Origin: a virus
IMG/VR virus record: IMGVR_UViG_3300036828_000568
Span: 1 to 64,000 of that record
DNA length: 64,000 nt
Strand: one strand, 5' to 3'
The translations under genes were made by a program, and so were the position numbers. This document shows positions 21,189 through 29,749 of this stretch, in pieces. Position 1 is the first letter of the stretch; every line of letters begins with the position of its first letter. Below the pieces are notes generated by a model. That model made no database searches, was not told the DNA's origin, and worked only from the letters and a program-made list of their open reading frames with translations.

Positions 21189-21400
21189 CAAACGGAGTCA
21201 GAGATGTGGGTGCTGTTCCGTTTAACCATAAAAGTTTACAGCGTTGATAACCGGATGGCAATAATCTTTTGCGGTGGGGGCTTGTAAAATGATACAACAT
21301 GTGGTACTGTCTTTTCCCCAACGGACGCAGTGCCAGGAGCCACGTCTCGTTGGCTTAGACCTCTACCTACAATCAGGAGGTCTGTTCTTCCCCTTGCCAC
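21189..21400 (+). promoter_or_regulatory. leader of the late module with a probable promoter
   Basis: TTGCGG (21269-21274), 17-18 bp containing TTGTAAAA, then ATACAA/TACAAC. This is a variant of the GTAAAG promoter family and may start late transcription through terminase. AGGAGG occurs 25 bases before the small terminase ATG. No gene is seen here. Confidence 0.4.
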
Positions 21401-21673
21401 ATGCCCGATCCAGTAGAAGGCGAAATTCTTGGGCCTGAGCATGACTATAACAAAGATGACCTTTCGCCCAAAGAATTTCTCTATGCAGTTTATCGCGATA
21501 AGAAATTGCCTATGTCCGTGCGGATTGATGCGGCAAAGGCGGTCGCTGTGTATGAGCATCCTCGCCTCCAGCAAGTAGCGAGTGATGTTACGGCAGGAGT
21601 TAAACTCATAATTGAAGGTGGACTCCCACCTCTTCCGGGCACTAACATAATAATGCCAGATGTGGAGAAGTAA
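21401..21673 (+). CDS. putative terminase small subunit
   Basis: 90 residues. The core SPKEFLYAVYRDKKLPMSVR then IDAAKAVAVYEHPRLQQV matches a pattern in small terminase proteins of alphaproteobacterial phages (P-x-x-R-x-DAAKA-x-x-YEHPRL). It lies directly before the large subunit. It would recognise the packaging site and regulate the packaging ATPase. Confidence 0.6.
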   Translation: MPDPVEGEILGPEHDYNKDDLSPKEFLYAVYRDKKLPMSVRIDAAKAVAVYEHPRLQQVASDVTAGVKLIIEGGLPPLPGTNIIMPDVEK

Positions 21674-21781
21674 TTCCGTGGTTAATCAGACTCCCAACCT
21701 GCTCTGATCACGGTAGTTCGTAGCCCCAACTTTCCCCACCAGCCCTCCCCCCCGACCCGGCGAGTTGCTGCTACGAATACA

Positions 21782-21812
21782 GGGAAGCCGGGAACGCGAA
21801 CCCGGCTTCCCA
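21782..21812 (+). terminator. strong hairpin just before the large terminase
   Basis: GGGAAGCCGGG-AACGCGAA-CCCGGCTTCCC, an 11-bp perfect stem ending about 10 bases before the ATG. No T run follows; it is likely a transcript-stability or translation-control structure. Confidence 0.6.
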
Positions 21813-21820
21813 ACCAAAAC

Positions 21821-23122
21821 ATGACAATACAACTTCCAATCCCACTACAAGGACAAAGAATTATTAGTCTGCCTCGCTTGCATCCTGGGCAGATAGAAGC
21901 TTTCCTAATGTCTGCTCGATTTAGAGCATTGCGTTGTGGGCGACGGTGGGGGAAGACTAATTTCTTAAAAGCTGTCGCCTGTGACTTCGCAGCGAAAGGT
22001 GCCCAAGTTGGATGGTTTGTCCCTAACTACCGCTATGCCTCGGAGGCGTATAGTGAAAACGAGGTTACGCTAGAACCCGCCGTTCGAAGTTCCTCACGCA
22101 ACTTGGGCACCATTCATACAACCTCTGGTGGACGAATTGAACTCTGGACTCTTGAGGATGAAAAGGCTGGTCGTTCCCGTCGTTACCATCTGGTGATTAT
22201 TGATGAAGCCGCTTTCACTAAGCCGAATGCTATCGCCATCTGGGAGAAAGCTATTAGGCCAACGCTGCTGGACTTCCGTGGCGCTGCCATCGTTGCATCA
22301 AACACTAATGGGATCAACGAGGATAATCTTTTCTGGCGCATCTGCAATTTGTCAGAGTACGGATTCAAAGAATATCACGCACCGTCACATAACAATCCGT
22401 TCCTCCCAGCCGATGAACTCGAGCGTCTTGAGCGCGACAACCACCCCCTCGTCTATGCCCAAGAATACTTAGCAGAATTTGTCGATTGGTCAGGTGAAGC
22501 ATTCTTTAGCCTGAACAATTTGTTAACCGAAGGCAAGCCAGAACCATTTCCTCAGCGGTGTCTTTATGTTTTTGCAACGATGGATACTGCTGTTAAGACT
22601 GGTAAAGAAAATGATGGTACGGGAGTTATCTATTGGGCATATGAAAGACTTGGTGAGGAGAAGTGGTTAAAGATTATTGATTATGAATATTTGCAGATTG
22701 AAGGTTCTTTGCTTGAAACTTGGCTTCCTGTAGTTTATCAGAACTTAGAAGAATATGCGAAAAAATGTGGTTCAAGGCTAGGACACCGAGGGTGCTTTAT
22801 CGAAGACAAGGCCAGTGGGTCGATTCTGCTACAGCAAGCACGACGCCGGATGCTAGTCGTCAGCGAAATGCCGCAAAAGCTCACGCAGCTTGGAAAAGCG
22901 GAGCGAGCGATAAACGTCAGCGGGTACGTGTTCCAAGGCAAAGTCAAACTTCTGGAAACGGCGTACGATAAAGTGCTTTCATATAAGCAAGTCACAAAAA
23001 ATCATCTACTTGGGCAAGTGCTAGGGTTCCGTGTAGGTGATGTTGAAGATCGAGCAGATGATCTGTTAGATGCCTTCACATACGGTATCGCAATTAGCAT
23101 GGGAAATTGGGAGGGATTCTAA
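21821..23122 (+). CDS. terL: terminase large subunit
   Basis: 433 residues. ATPase domain: Walker A RCGRRWGKT (38-46) and Walker B VIIDEA (125-130). Nuclease domain: MDTAVKTGKENDGTG (Asp255), FIEDKASG (about 327-334) and a C-terminal DRADDLLDAF, the three acidic clusters of RNaseH-like packaging nucleases. It translocates DNA into the prohead and cuts it. No clear SD precedes the ATG, unusual here, and a strong hairpin lies just upstream. Stop overlaps the next start. Confidence 0.9.
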   Translation: MTIQLPIPLQGQRIISLPRLHPGQIEAFLMSARFRALRCGRRWGKTNFLKAVACDFAAKGAQVGWFVPNYRYASEAYSENEVTLEPAVRSSSRNLGTIHTTSGGRIELWTLEDEKAGRSRRYHLVIIDEAAFTKPNAIAIWEKAIRPTLLDFRGAAIVASNTNGINEDNLFWRICNLSEYGFKEYHAPSHNNPFLPADELERLERDNHPLVYAQEYLAEFVDWSGEAFFSLNNLLTEGKPEPFPQRCLYVFATMDTAVKTGKENDGTGVIYWAYERLGEEKWLKIIDYEYLQIEGSLLETWLPVVYQNLEEYAKKCGSRLGHRGCFIEDKASGSILLQQARRRMLVVSEMPQKLTQLGKAERAINVSGYVFQGKVKLLETAYDKVLSYKQVTKNHLLGQVLGFRVGDVEDRADDLLDAFTYGIAISMGNWEGF

Positions 23123-23715
23123 TGACCGCGATAACTGTAGATGAAACCTCGCGCGGACAAATTGTTGCGACAGAAAATATGTTGACGAGTATTACACTAA
23201 AGTCGGTCCCTACACAATATGGAAATGATTATATCTGTTTGGTTAATCAATTTCTGGTGCAAGATGAAGATGGTAATCCTGTTGTAGTAGAAGAAAATGT
23301 ATTGTTTAATCTTCACATTGCAACATCTCACGTGAGCGTTGACAGCAATCTCATGTCTGGTGGCAGAATGCGTTTTGCAAATCTCGTAGTTAAAGAAATT
23401 CCTCCTGGAAGTAGTTTTGAAGTTGAATACGAACCCATCCCAGCACCCCCAACTCTAACTTCGATTTCACCGGATACTGCTGTGTCCGGTGATCTTGATT
23501 TTACGCTTTCTTGTATTGGCACAGGATTTGATGCCAATACAGTTATTAGATTTGGTGATTTTGATGAACCAACAACTCTTGTTTCCGACACTGAAGTGAC
23601 AACGGTAGTGAAACCTTCGTTGTTTGCGCCAGCCACAGTTCCTGTCGTCGTACATGAGGGTCCGTTTAATACGGATCCTATTGATTTTACCTTCACAGAA
23701 CCTGTGGTGGAATAA
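23122..23715 (+). CDS. virion protein with IPT/TIG-like Ig domain
   Basis: 197 residues from ATG at 23122 (TAATG overlap). N-terminal half beta-rich. The C-terminal half TLTSISPDTAVSGDLDFTL ... GTGFDANTVIRFGD ... TVPVVVHEGPF is a clear IPT/TIG Ig-like fold. Probably a head decoration or neck-associated protein, from its place between terminase and portal. Confidence 0.65.
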   Translation: MTAITVDETSRGQIVATENMLTSITLKSVPTQYGNDYICLVNQFLVQDEDGNPVVVEENVLFNLHIATSHVSVDSNLMSGGRMRFANLVVKEIPPGSSFEVEYEPIPAPPTLTSISPDTAVSGDLDFTLSCIGTGFDANTVIRFGDFDEPTTLVSDTEVTTVVKPSLFAPATVPVVVHEGPFNTDPIDFTFTEPVVE

Positions 23716-23716
23716 G

Positions 23717-24049
23717 ATGGTTGCCTACGTTGTTGATAGTACCAAAGTTGGAACGGCTCTGGTGTCGGCAGCCGGAGCTATAACTTCTATTACTGTTGCT
23801 GCGGTGCCAACAACTACAGATAAGGATACCCAGGTCCGTATTACAGATGGCCTTGGAGGTCGTACTTTGGTCGCAGCTACTATATCTGCATTAGCTGCTT
23901 TGTTTGAACCAAGGCCAGGAGTTCCTCTAACTCCAGGATTAACTGCTCCAACTTTTCCTAGATCATTGTTTACTGGTTCACAAGCATTTGCAAATGGTCT
24001 CTATGTTGCGAGTTGTCCAACAGGAATGTCTTTTACAGTGAATGCATAA
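23717..24049 (+). CDS. small virion-type protein
   Basis: 110 residues from ATG at 23717. Ala/Val/Thr-rich beta text (GTALVSAAGAITSITVAAVP). Likely a head-decoration or structural protein in the packaging operon; family not recognised. Confidence 0.55.
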   Translation: MVAYVVDSTKVGTALVSAAGAITSITVAAVPTTTDKDTQVRITDGLGGRTLVAATISALAALFEPRPGVPLTPGLTAPTFPRSLFTGSQAFANGLYVASCPTGMSFTVNA

Positions 24050-25573
24050 ATGACCTCTATCCCATCTGGTTCAATTGATACAACTCCTGGCAATGCTTTG
24101 CAGGAGCTTCTGGTAGCTCCCGATATTGTCCCTGGAGATGTCGTGAGCTACCAGACTTGCAAAGAAATCTACTTATATCATCCATTGGGAGCACGCATTA
24201 CCGAAGGTCCTGTAAGTCTTGCAATGTCGCAAAAGCGCGATATCAAGGTTCCAGACAGTCCCGGTGAATTATGTGTAGATGCCTTTAATGAGGAATGGAA
24301 GGCTCTTGGCTGCGATTTTCTTGTTCATAATCTACTTACTATTAGTCGGATTTATGGCGTGGCTAGTATCGCCCTATTGATTGATGGGTTGAAAAGCAAT
24401 GTGCCAATCGACTATTGGGAGTTACCTGATCTTAATGTTTCTTTCAATGTACTTGACCCTCTTAATACTGCTGGTAGTCTGGTCCTCAATCAAAATCCTA
24501 ATGCTATCGATTTTTTGAAATATACTCAGATTGCAGTTAGCGGGACTGCGTATCATCCCTCGCGTACTGTAACGGTAACGAATGAAAAGCCTATTTATCT
24601 GGGTTATACTACCTCTGCTTTTGGCTTCGTTGGGCGCTCAGCTTATCAACGCGCTTTTTATCCACTGAAATCTTACATTAAGAGTTTGATTGCTGATGAT
24701 TTGGTTGAAACGAAAGTTGGTGTCCTCGTAGCGAAGACGAAACAACCCGGTAATTTCGTCGATAATATCATGGCCTGGGCGATGGCGTTCAAGCGTGCCA
24801 TCGTAAAAGAGGCAGAAACTGGTAACGTAATCAATATTACACCTGAAGAAGACATTGAATCTCTTAATATGCAGAATTTGGAAGGCCCGCACGTTCTTGC
24901 TCGTAGAAATATCTTAGAAAATATCGCGAATGCAGTTGACATGCCCGTAAAACTCCTCACCCAGGAGTCGTTCGCAGAGGGGTTTGGGGAAGGTTCGGAG
25001 GATGCGAAGGCGGTAGCGCGATATATGGACCGACTACGGGAGGTCATGGATCCAGTATATCGGTTTCTTGATCGTATCGTAATGCACCGCGCCTGGACTC
25101 CTGCCTTCTTTAATAGTATAAAGAAACAATTTCCAGAAAAATATGATGGAATGTCTTATAAAGAAGGATTTTATGAATGGGCTAATTGTTTTCAAGCTGT
25201 GTGGCCTTCTTATTTACGTGAACCTGATTCTGACCAAGTTAAGGTTGATGATACTAAGATGAAGGCTGCTATTTCAGTTTATCAGATTTTGGAGTTTTCA
25301 CTCGATTCTGAAAATAAAGCTCGTTTAATTCAATGGATTGCAGACGCAATTACGAACAACAAGCTTTTGTATTCTAGTCCGTTAACTCTTGACTATAAGA
25401 AATTGCTGACACAATTGAAAAAAGATCAAAAAATGCGTGAACAGCAGCAAGAAATTGGCATGGAACCGGATGATCCTAGGCCAGAACTTCCAAAAGTTAA
25501 GATGGCAAGAGCAGATTCGCGTGAAAAAAGCGTAATTCATTTGCTTGAGCACCTTAGCAATGTCCCTAAGTAG
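24050..25573 (+). CDS. portal protein
   Basis: 507 residues, placed after terL and before protease and capsid genes. The text VDAFNEEWKALGCDFLVHNL then RIYGVASIALLIDG, and later MPVKLLTQESFAEGFGEGSE, fits DUF1073-type portals. It forms the dodecameric DNA entry ring. ATG follows the previous stop directly. Confidence 0.75.
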   Translation: MTSIPSGSIDTTPGNALQELLVAPDIVPGDVVSYQTCKEIYLYHPLGARITEGPVSLAMSQKRDIKVPDSPGELCVDAFNEEWKALGCDFLVHNLLTISRIYGVASIALLIDGLKSNVPIDYWELPDLNVSFNVLDPLNTAGSLVLNQNPNAIDFLKYTQIAVSGTAYHPSRTVTVTNEKPIYLGYTTSAFGFVGRSAYQRAFYPLKSYIKSLIADDLVETKVGVLVAKTKQPGNFVDNIMAWAMAFKRAIVKEAETGNVINITPEEDIESLNMQNLEGPHVLARRNILENIANAVDMPVKLLTQESFAEGFGEGSEDAKAVARYMDRLREVMDPVYRFLDRIVMHRAWTPAFFNSIKKQFPEKYDGMSYKEGFYEWANCFQAVWPSYLREPDSDQVKVDDTKMKAAISVYQILEFSLDSENKARLIQWIADAITNNKLLYSSPLTLDYKKLLTQLKKDQKMREQQQEIGMEPDDPRPELPKVKMARADSREKSVIHLLEHLSNVPK

Positions 25574-25736
25574 TGAAATTGGAAGATCTTTGGCTTATTT
25601 GCGGAAAAAATACAAGGTTTCTGAGCGGGATCTAGTGTCTTTAGCGAAAAAGTTGTCACAAACAGAAGAACAAGAAGAAAGTTGGGAAGAAATCACCCAA
25701 AACTATCTAAAACATAGAAAAAACAGGAAAAGGTAA
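25560..25736 (+). CDS. small basic helical protein
   Basis: 58 residues from ATG at 25560, overlapping the portal end by 14 bases. Highly charged, basic C terminus (NYLKHRKNRKR). No family recognised. Confidence 0.5.
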   Translation: MSLSSEIGRSLAYLRKKYKVSERDLVSLAKKLSQTEEQEESWEEITQNYLKHRKNRKR

Positions 25737-25844
25737 GAAATTGCCTTCATAAGAAGGGGTGTGGTAAAGTAAAAATGCCCCCACTGAACAGAACTCACTT
25801 ACCTGGGGCGAATGCACCTGAAATCTTCACAAAAGGAGTATCTT

Positions 25845-26441
25845 ATGACTGGTATTCTAGCATACATCTTCCCGGTTGGTGGTGGACCGGTTGATCCTGG
25901 CTTTGGCGTGCCCGGATGGCCTGCTCATCCGATTGCGCCGGGTGGTCAGCCGCCCGGTATCTGGGGCGGCCCTGGATCGTTGCCACCGTGGGTGATGCCA
26001 CCTATTGCTCCTGGTGGTATGCCTCCGGGCATCTGGGGTGGTCGTCCACCGTCTTATGTTGATATCGGACTTCCTGGTCCGCAGCCAGTACCTGGATGGC
26101 CTCCAGTCATAATGCCACCGATCTACTATCCTCCTGGCGGTGGTGGTTCCCCTCCGGGCATTTGGGGCGGCGCTGGCTCGTTGCCGCCGTGGGTCATGCC
26201 GCCAATTTTCATCCCGATTCCTCCGGGAGAAAAGCCTCCGGAGCCCGGTAATGGCTTGACACCATCACATCCAATTGTGATCCCACCTCCGGCGGGTGGT
26301 GGTGGCGGTGATAAGCTGTTGGTGCATGTCTATATCCCGGGAGCCGGTGGAGTCTGGTTCCTAGTTGAAGGTCCACCGCCAGCTCCGACACATCCGATTG
26401 TAGAGCCGTCACCTCCGGCACAGCCGAAGCGTGGTGGGTGA
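25845..26441 (+). CDS. Pro/Gly-rich repeat protein
   Basis: 198 residues from ATG at 25845, with AAAGGAG before it. Repeats of PPGIWGG and SLPPWVMPPI, and much PGG, make a low-complexity rigid or disordered protein. Proteins with PPGIWGG-type repeats are known to me from other phage head modules but have no assigned role. Confidence 0.65.
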   Translation: MTGILAYIFPVGGGPVDPGFGVPGWPAHPIAPGGQPPGIWGGPGSLPPWVMPPIAPGGMPPGIWGGRPPSYVDIGLPGPQPVPGWPPVIMPPIYYPPGGGGSPPGIWGGAGSLPPWVMPPIFIPIPPGEKPPEPGNGLTPSHPIVIPPPAGGGGGDKLLVHVYIPGAGGVWFLVEGPPPAPTHPIVEPSPPAQPKRGG

Positions 26442-26458
26442 GGAAGTAATATTTCGAC

Positions 26459-26487
26459 CACAGTGAGACCTTTCCCACCTCACTGTG
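26459..26487 (+). terminator. hairpin after the Pro/Gly-rich gene
   Basis: CACAGTGAG and CTCACTGTG pair over 9 bp. A second stem, GGGTCACGGA/TCCGTGACCC (26499-26545), follows with CCTTTCCCC. Together they likely terminate or reset transcription in the head operon. Confidence 0.5.
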
Positions 26488-26563
26488 TAAACTCGATGGG
26501 TCACGGAACGCCCTTAATCCCGCTGCAAACGGCTATCCGTGACCCCTTTCCCCGGAGGTCAAA

Positions 26564-26878
26564 ATGCCATTGACTGAAAAGGGTGAAAAAATTAAATCTG
26601 CGATGACCAAGCAATATGGTCCCGAAAAAGGTGAACAAGTTTTCTATGCTTCCAAGAACGCAGGGCGAATTACCGGGGTAGATGATTTTCAACATATGGG
26701 GTTCACTGGTGGTGAAGCCAAACCGATTAAGGATTTGATTTCTGAATGTGATGCGCTTGCAACCCGGTTAGATGCTTTTGAAAAACGCAAATCAATGCGT
26801 AAGCCTGAACAAGTTAAGCCGAGGACCAAAGACAATATGCAGCCATCTATGCCCCACCCTAAGGAACCGGGTGGATGA
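26564..26878 (+). CDS. conserved small phage head-module protein
   Basis: 104 residues. The N terminus (MPLTEKGEKIKSAMTKQYG then EQVFYASKNAGRITGVD) is a pattern often found in phage head regions. The tail is polar and Pro-rich. Stop overlaps the next start (ATGA). Role unknown. Confidence 0.6.
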   Translation: MPLTEKGEKIKSAMTKQYGPEKGEQVFYASKNAGRITGVDDFQHMGFTGGEAKPIKDLISECDALATRLDAFEKRKSMRKPEQVKPRTKDNMQPSMPHPKEPGG

Positions 26879-27990
26879 CCAAAGCGGCAGGGATCTTGTT
26901 TAAATCCCCAGAAGGTCGTGTTTTGCTTTGCCGTCGTACTGATGGGTTGGGATGGTGTACTCCAGGTGGTGTACAAAAAGATGGCGAAACAATTGAATCC
27001 TGCGCCGTTAGGGAGTGCTTGGAAGAAACGGGGTTTCTTACCGGTCATGCAGGAAGATTGCTTTGCCGTCGAGTTGCAGATGATGTTGATTTCACCACTT
27101 TTATTTACGATTGCGATGATGAATTTGTCCCTAAACTAAATCATGAACATGATGCTTTTGTTTGGATAAATCCTGATCATGCTTCTAGCATGAATTTGCA
27201 TCCTGGTATAAACATTGCCCTGCGCAAAATGAAGGGCATGAATGAATTACAGCTTGCAGAGGCTATCAGGGACGGGGAGCTGGTTTCTCCTCAATATATT
27301 GAAAATGTTATGCTAGTGGATATGCGAATCAGTGGTACAGGGTTCAGCTTTAGACCCAAGCTCAATGAGTGGGTATATCGCCGTGACACCATATATCTTA
27401 GCCCTGAATTTGTTAATCGATGTAGCGGAATTCCAGTTATTTTGGACCACCCAAGCACTCAGATTCTTAATTCTGATGAATTCTCCAAGCGAGTCGTTGG
27501 AACAATGTTTCTACCATATGTTAAGGGAGATGAGGTCTGGGGAATTGCCAAGGTTTATGATCGTAGGGCACAGATAGCATTAAATGACTTTGATCTTTCT
27601 ACTTCACCTAGCGTAGTATTTAGGGATACGAGTGTAAATTACAATATCGAAATGGATGATGGTAGTAATTTGCTGGTCGAAGGAAATCCAAGTTTTGTGG
27701 ACCATTTGGCAATTTGCGAAAAGGGTGTGTGGGACAAAGGCGGCGATCCTTCTGGAATTCGAATTGATTCCCAGGCAACTGGTGAACCCAGGGAAAAGGT
27801 TGTCACCGCAAAGCCAGATCAAGGTGGTATTCTACCAGAGCCACCTTTGCCGATTGGTGGATCTAATGATGTTCCTGCTCCACCGATGCAAAGTATTCCA
27901 CCCGGTCTAGTTGGTTTGGCAGATAATCTTGGCCGACTTACCGATAGAATTGAGAAATTCATGACTCGGCGAGACCTGATGGTCCGTTGA
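26875..27990 (+). CDS. Nudix hydrolase fused to DUF2213-like prohead protease
   Basis: 371 residues. Residues 1-125 are a Nudix domain: box GGVQKDGETIESCAVRE (31-47) then CLEETGF (48-54). Residues about 140-310 carry DUF2213-type text (VDMRISGTGFSFRPKLNEWV, YLSPEFVNRCSGIPVILDHP), a capsid maturation protease family located before capsid genes. The Pro-rich tail leads to a basic helix. The Nudix part may remove a damaged or signalling nucleotide, or bind a ligand; this is inference. Confidence 0.75.
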   Translation: MTKAAGILFKSPEGRVLLCRRTDGLGWCTPGGVQKDGETIESCAVRECLEETGFLTGHAGRLLCRRVADDVDFTTFIYDCDDEFVPKLNHEHDAFVWINPDHASSMNLHPGINIALRKMKGMNELQLAEAIRDGELVSPQYIENVMLVDMRISGTGFSFRPKLNEWVYRRDTIYLSPEFVNRCSGIPVILDHPSTQILNSDEFSKRVVGTMFLPYVKGDEVWGIAKVYDRRAQIALNDFDLSTSPSVVFRDTSVNYNIEMDDGSNLLVEGNPSFVDHLAICEKGVWDKGGDPSGIRIDSQATGEPREKVVTAKPDQGGILPEPPLPIGGSNDVPAPPMQSIPPGLVGLADNLGRLTDRIEKFMTRRDLMVR

Positions 27991-28037
27991 ACCGCGCGAT
28001 GAGCGCATAGTGTAAGCTGCAATATAGGAGTCTTACG

Positions 28038-29045
28038 ATGCCCACTACCGCAGCAGACGGCAGCGTCAGCGTGGATTCATTGCTCGCCGACGCCATTTCG
28101 AAGATGGATGCGCTCACCAAGCGCATGGATGCCCTGGAGACCGGCGAAAAGCACGGGACTCCGATCAAAGGAGACGACGATGACGATAAAAAGTCTAAAT
28201 CGGATAGTAAGGCAGCGTCGTCTCGCGGCGACGACGATGACGATGAACGCCGAAAGGACAGCGGCGGGAAGGCCGACGGTTCGACAGCTCCCAAGACTAA
28301 GATCCTTGACTCAGAAAAAGCTGATGCAAAGGCAGATGCAGGCTTCCCTCCGTCCAAGATGAAAAAGGACGATGATGGGGAGCTTGAAATCAAACATGGC
28401 AAGGAAAAGTCCGATGCTTTTCCGCCCAAGAAAAAGGACGATGCTGCCAAGGCCAAGTCCGACGACGATGATGACGACAAAAAGGACGACGCGGCCAAGG
28501 CAAAGTCCGACGACGATGATGACGACAAAAAGAAGAAGGACGACGCTGTGAAGGACGACGCCATTTCTGGTCTGCGCAGGCAAATTGCAGACCAGCAATC
28601 TGTTATTGAGCGGCTGCAATCGCTCATTAAACCTCGTTCCGATGATGAACATGCTCAGTTTGCAGAGGCTCAGTCTCGGGCTGATGCCGTGTTCAATGGA
28701 TTTGGGCAGCGTGCCCCACGTCCGCTTGATGGTGAGGGTATCCTCGACTATCGGAAGCGGCTGGCAACGAAGCTGAAAAATCATTCGGCGATTTGGAAGG
28801 GTGTGAAACTTTCCGTGTTGCCGGAAGAGGCTTTTGGCATTGCCGAAACCCAAATCTATACAGATGCGACAACCGCCGCCACCAATCCTGTGGATCTGGA
28901 AGCAGGTGAATTGCGCATGGTCACGAAGATCGACCCCGCGACCGGTGTGCGCTCGAACGTCTTCTATGGTAAGGAGTCGTTCGTGAAAGCGATGGGTCGT
29001 CCGGGCCGTAGGGTTGCGTCTTTCCGCACCCTTGCTTCCCAGTAA
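28038..29045 (+). CDS. putative scaffolding protein with acidic repeat linker
   Basis: 335 residues. N-terminal helix (LLADAISKMDALTKRMDAL), then an extreme Asp/Lys linker (about 50-175) with tandem blocks of AKSDDDDDDKK, a coiled coil (ISGLRRQIADQQSVIERLQS), and a conserved C-terminal domain ending in NVFYGKESFVKAMGRPGRR. Its place between protease and capsid genes suits a scaffold that is degraded on maturation. Confidence 0.6.
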   Translation: MPTTAADGSVSVDSLLADAISKMDALTKRMDALETGEKHGTPIKGDDDDDKKSKSDSKAASSRGDDDDDERRKDSGGKADGSTAPKTKILDSEKADAKADAGFPPSKMKKDDDGELEIKHGKEKSDAFPPKKKDDAAKAKSDDDDDDKKDDAAKAKSDDDDDDKKKKDDAVKDDAISGLRRQIADQQSVIERLQSLIKPRSDDEHAQFAEAQSRADAVFNGFGQRAPRPLDGEGILDYRKRLATKLKNHSAIWKGVKLSVLPEEAFGIAETQIYTDATTAATNPVDLEAGELRMVTKIDPATGVRSNVFYGKESFVKAMGRPGRRVASFRTLASQ

Positions 29046-29078
29046 CCCTTCCCGCACTCTAAAGAAGGACCATTCGCT

Positions 29079-29687
29079 ATGGTTTCACTGAACCCCTATG
29101 TCCAGACCAATGCGGCTGGAATGTTCACCATTGAATCCGATGGATTCATTGTGGGCACTGCGATGCCTGACCCGGCAGCTCGGTTCGCGCTTTCTGGTGG
29201 GTGGCTTGCACAGACCGAAACTCTCCCCATGTTTGGTGGAGTGGCTATTGGTGAAAGCATTCCCCAGGAACGCCCACCTATGACGCGTGCTGATGTTGCT
29301 CTTGGCGGCATTATCGCTCGTTCTGCCGGCTATCCTACTCTTACTGGTTTCAGCGTATTCGATCAGAACTATGCGGCGGTGAATACTCCACAGTCACCTG
29401 TTCCAACAACGGACAAGGGTGGTATGGTGAACTTCTATCGCCTTGGTTCTGGTGCTCGCGTTGCGCTGGCAATCGACCCCACCTTGATTACCTTGGAAGG
29501 TACTCTGATTACTTCCCAGGTTTCTTGGGACTTTGCTAACCAGAAGATCATTGCGTTTGCCACCACGGCATTGAACGTGAGGGTCTTACAGGTCAGGGCT
29601 TCGGGGTGTATGGTTCCATCATACAATGCTGGAACCGGATTCGTAACGTGGAACTACAACGGAGCAGCAGCGCTCTGTCTGCTGTAA
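29079..29687 (+). CDS. head structural/decoration protein
   Basis: 202 residues, hydrophobic and beta-rich, no charged tails. It starts MVSLNPYVQTNAAGMFTIES and is immediately upstream of the capsid gene. It likely decorates or stabilises the capsid; similar proteins occur next to DUF2184 capsid genes. Confidence 0.6.
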   Translation: MVSLNPYVQTNAAGMFTIESDGFIVGTAMPDPAARFALSGGWLAQTETLPMFGGVAIGESIPQERPPMTRADVALGGIIARSAGYPTLTGFSVFDQNYAAVNTPQSPVPTTDKGGMVNFYRLGSGARVALAIDPTLITLEGTLITSQVSWDFANQKIIAFATTALNVRVLQVRASGCMVPSYNAGTGFVTWNYNGAAALCLL

Positions 29688-29703
29688 GGCTACTCTCAAC
29701 CTG

Positions 29704-29727
29704 AAGGCCGGGGCCTCTCTGGCCTTA
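29704..29727 (+). terminator. hairpin between decoration and capsid genes
   Basis: AAGGCC and GGCCTT pair across GGGGCCTCTCT. It is a modest stem just before the capsid RBS. Confidence 0.4.
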
Positions 29728-29749
29728 TCCTTAACCAAAGGAGTATCAC

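Noticed and set aside
28311-29057. 248-residue minus-strand frame
   Set aside because: Shadow of the scaffold gene created by its Asp/Lys repeats; no RBS.
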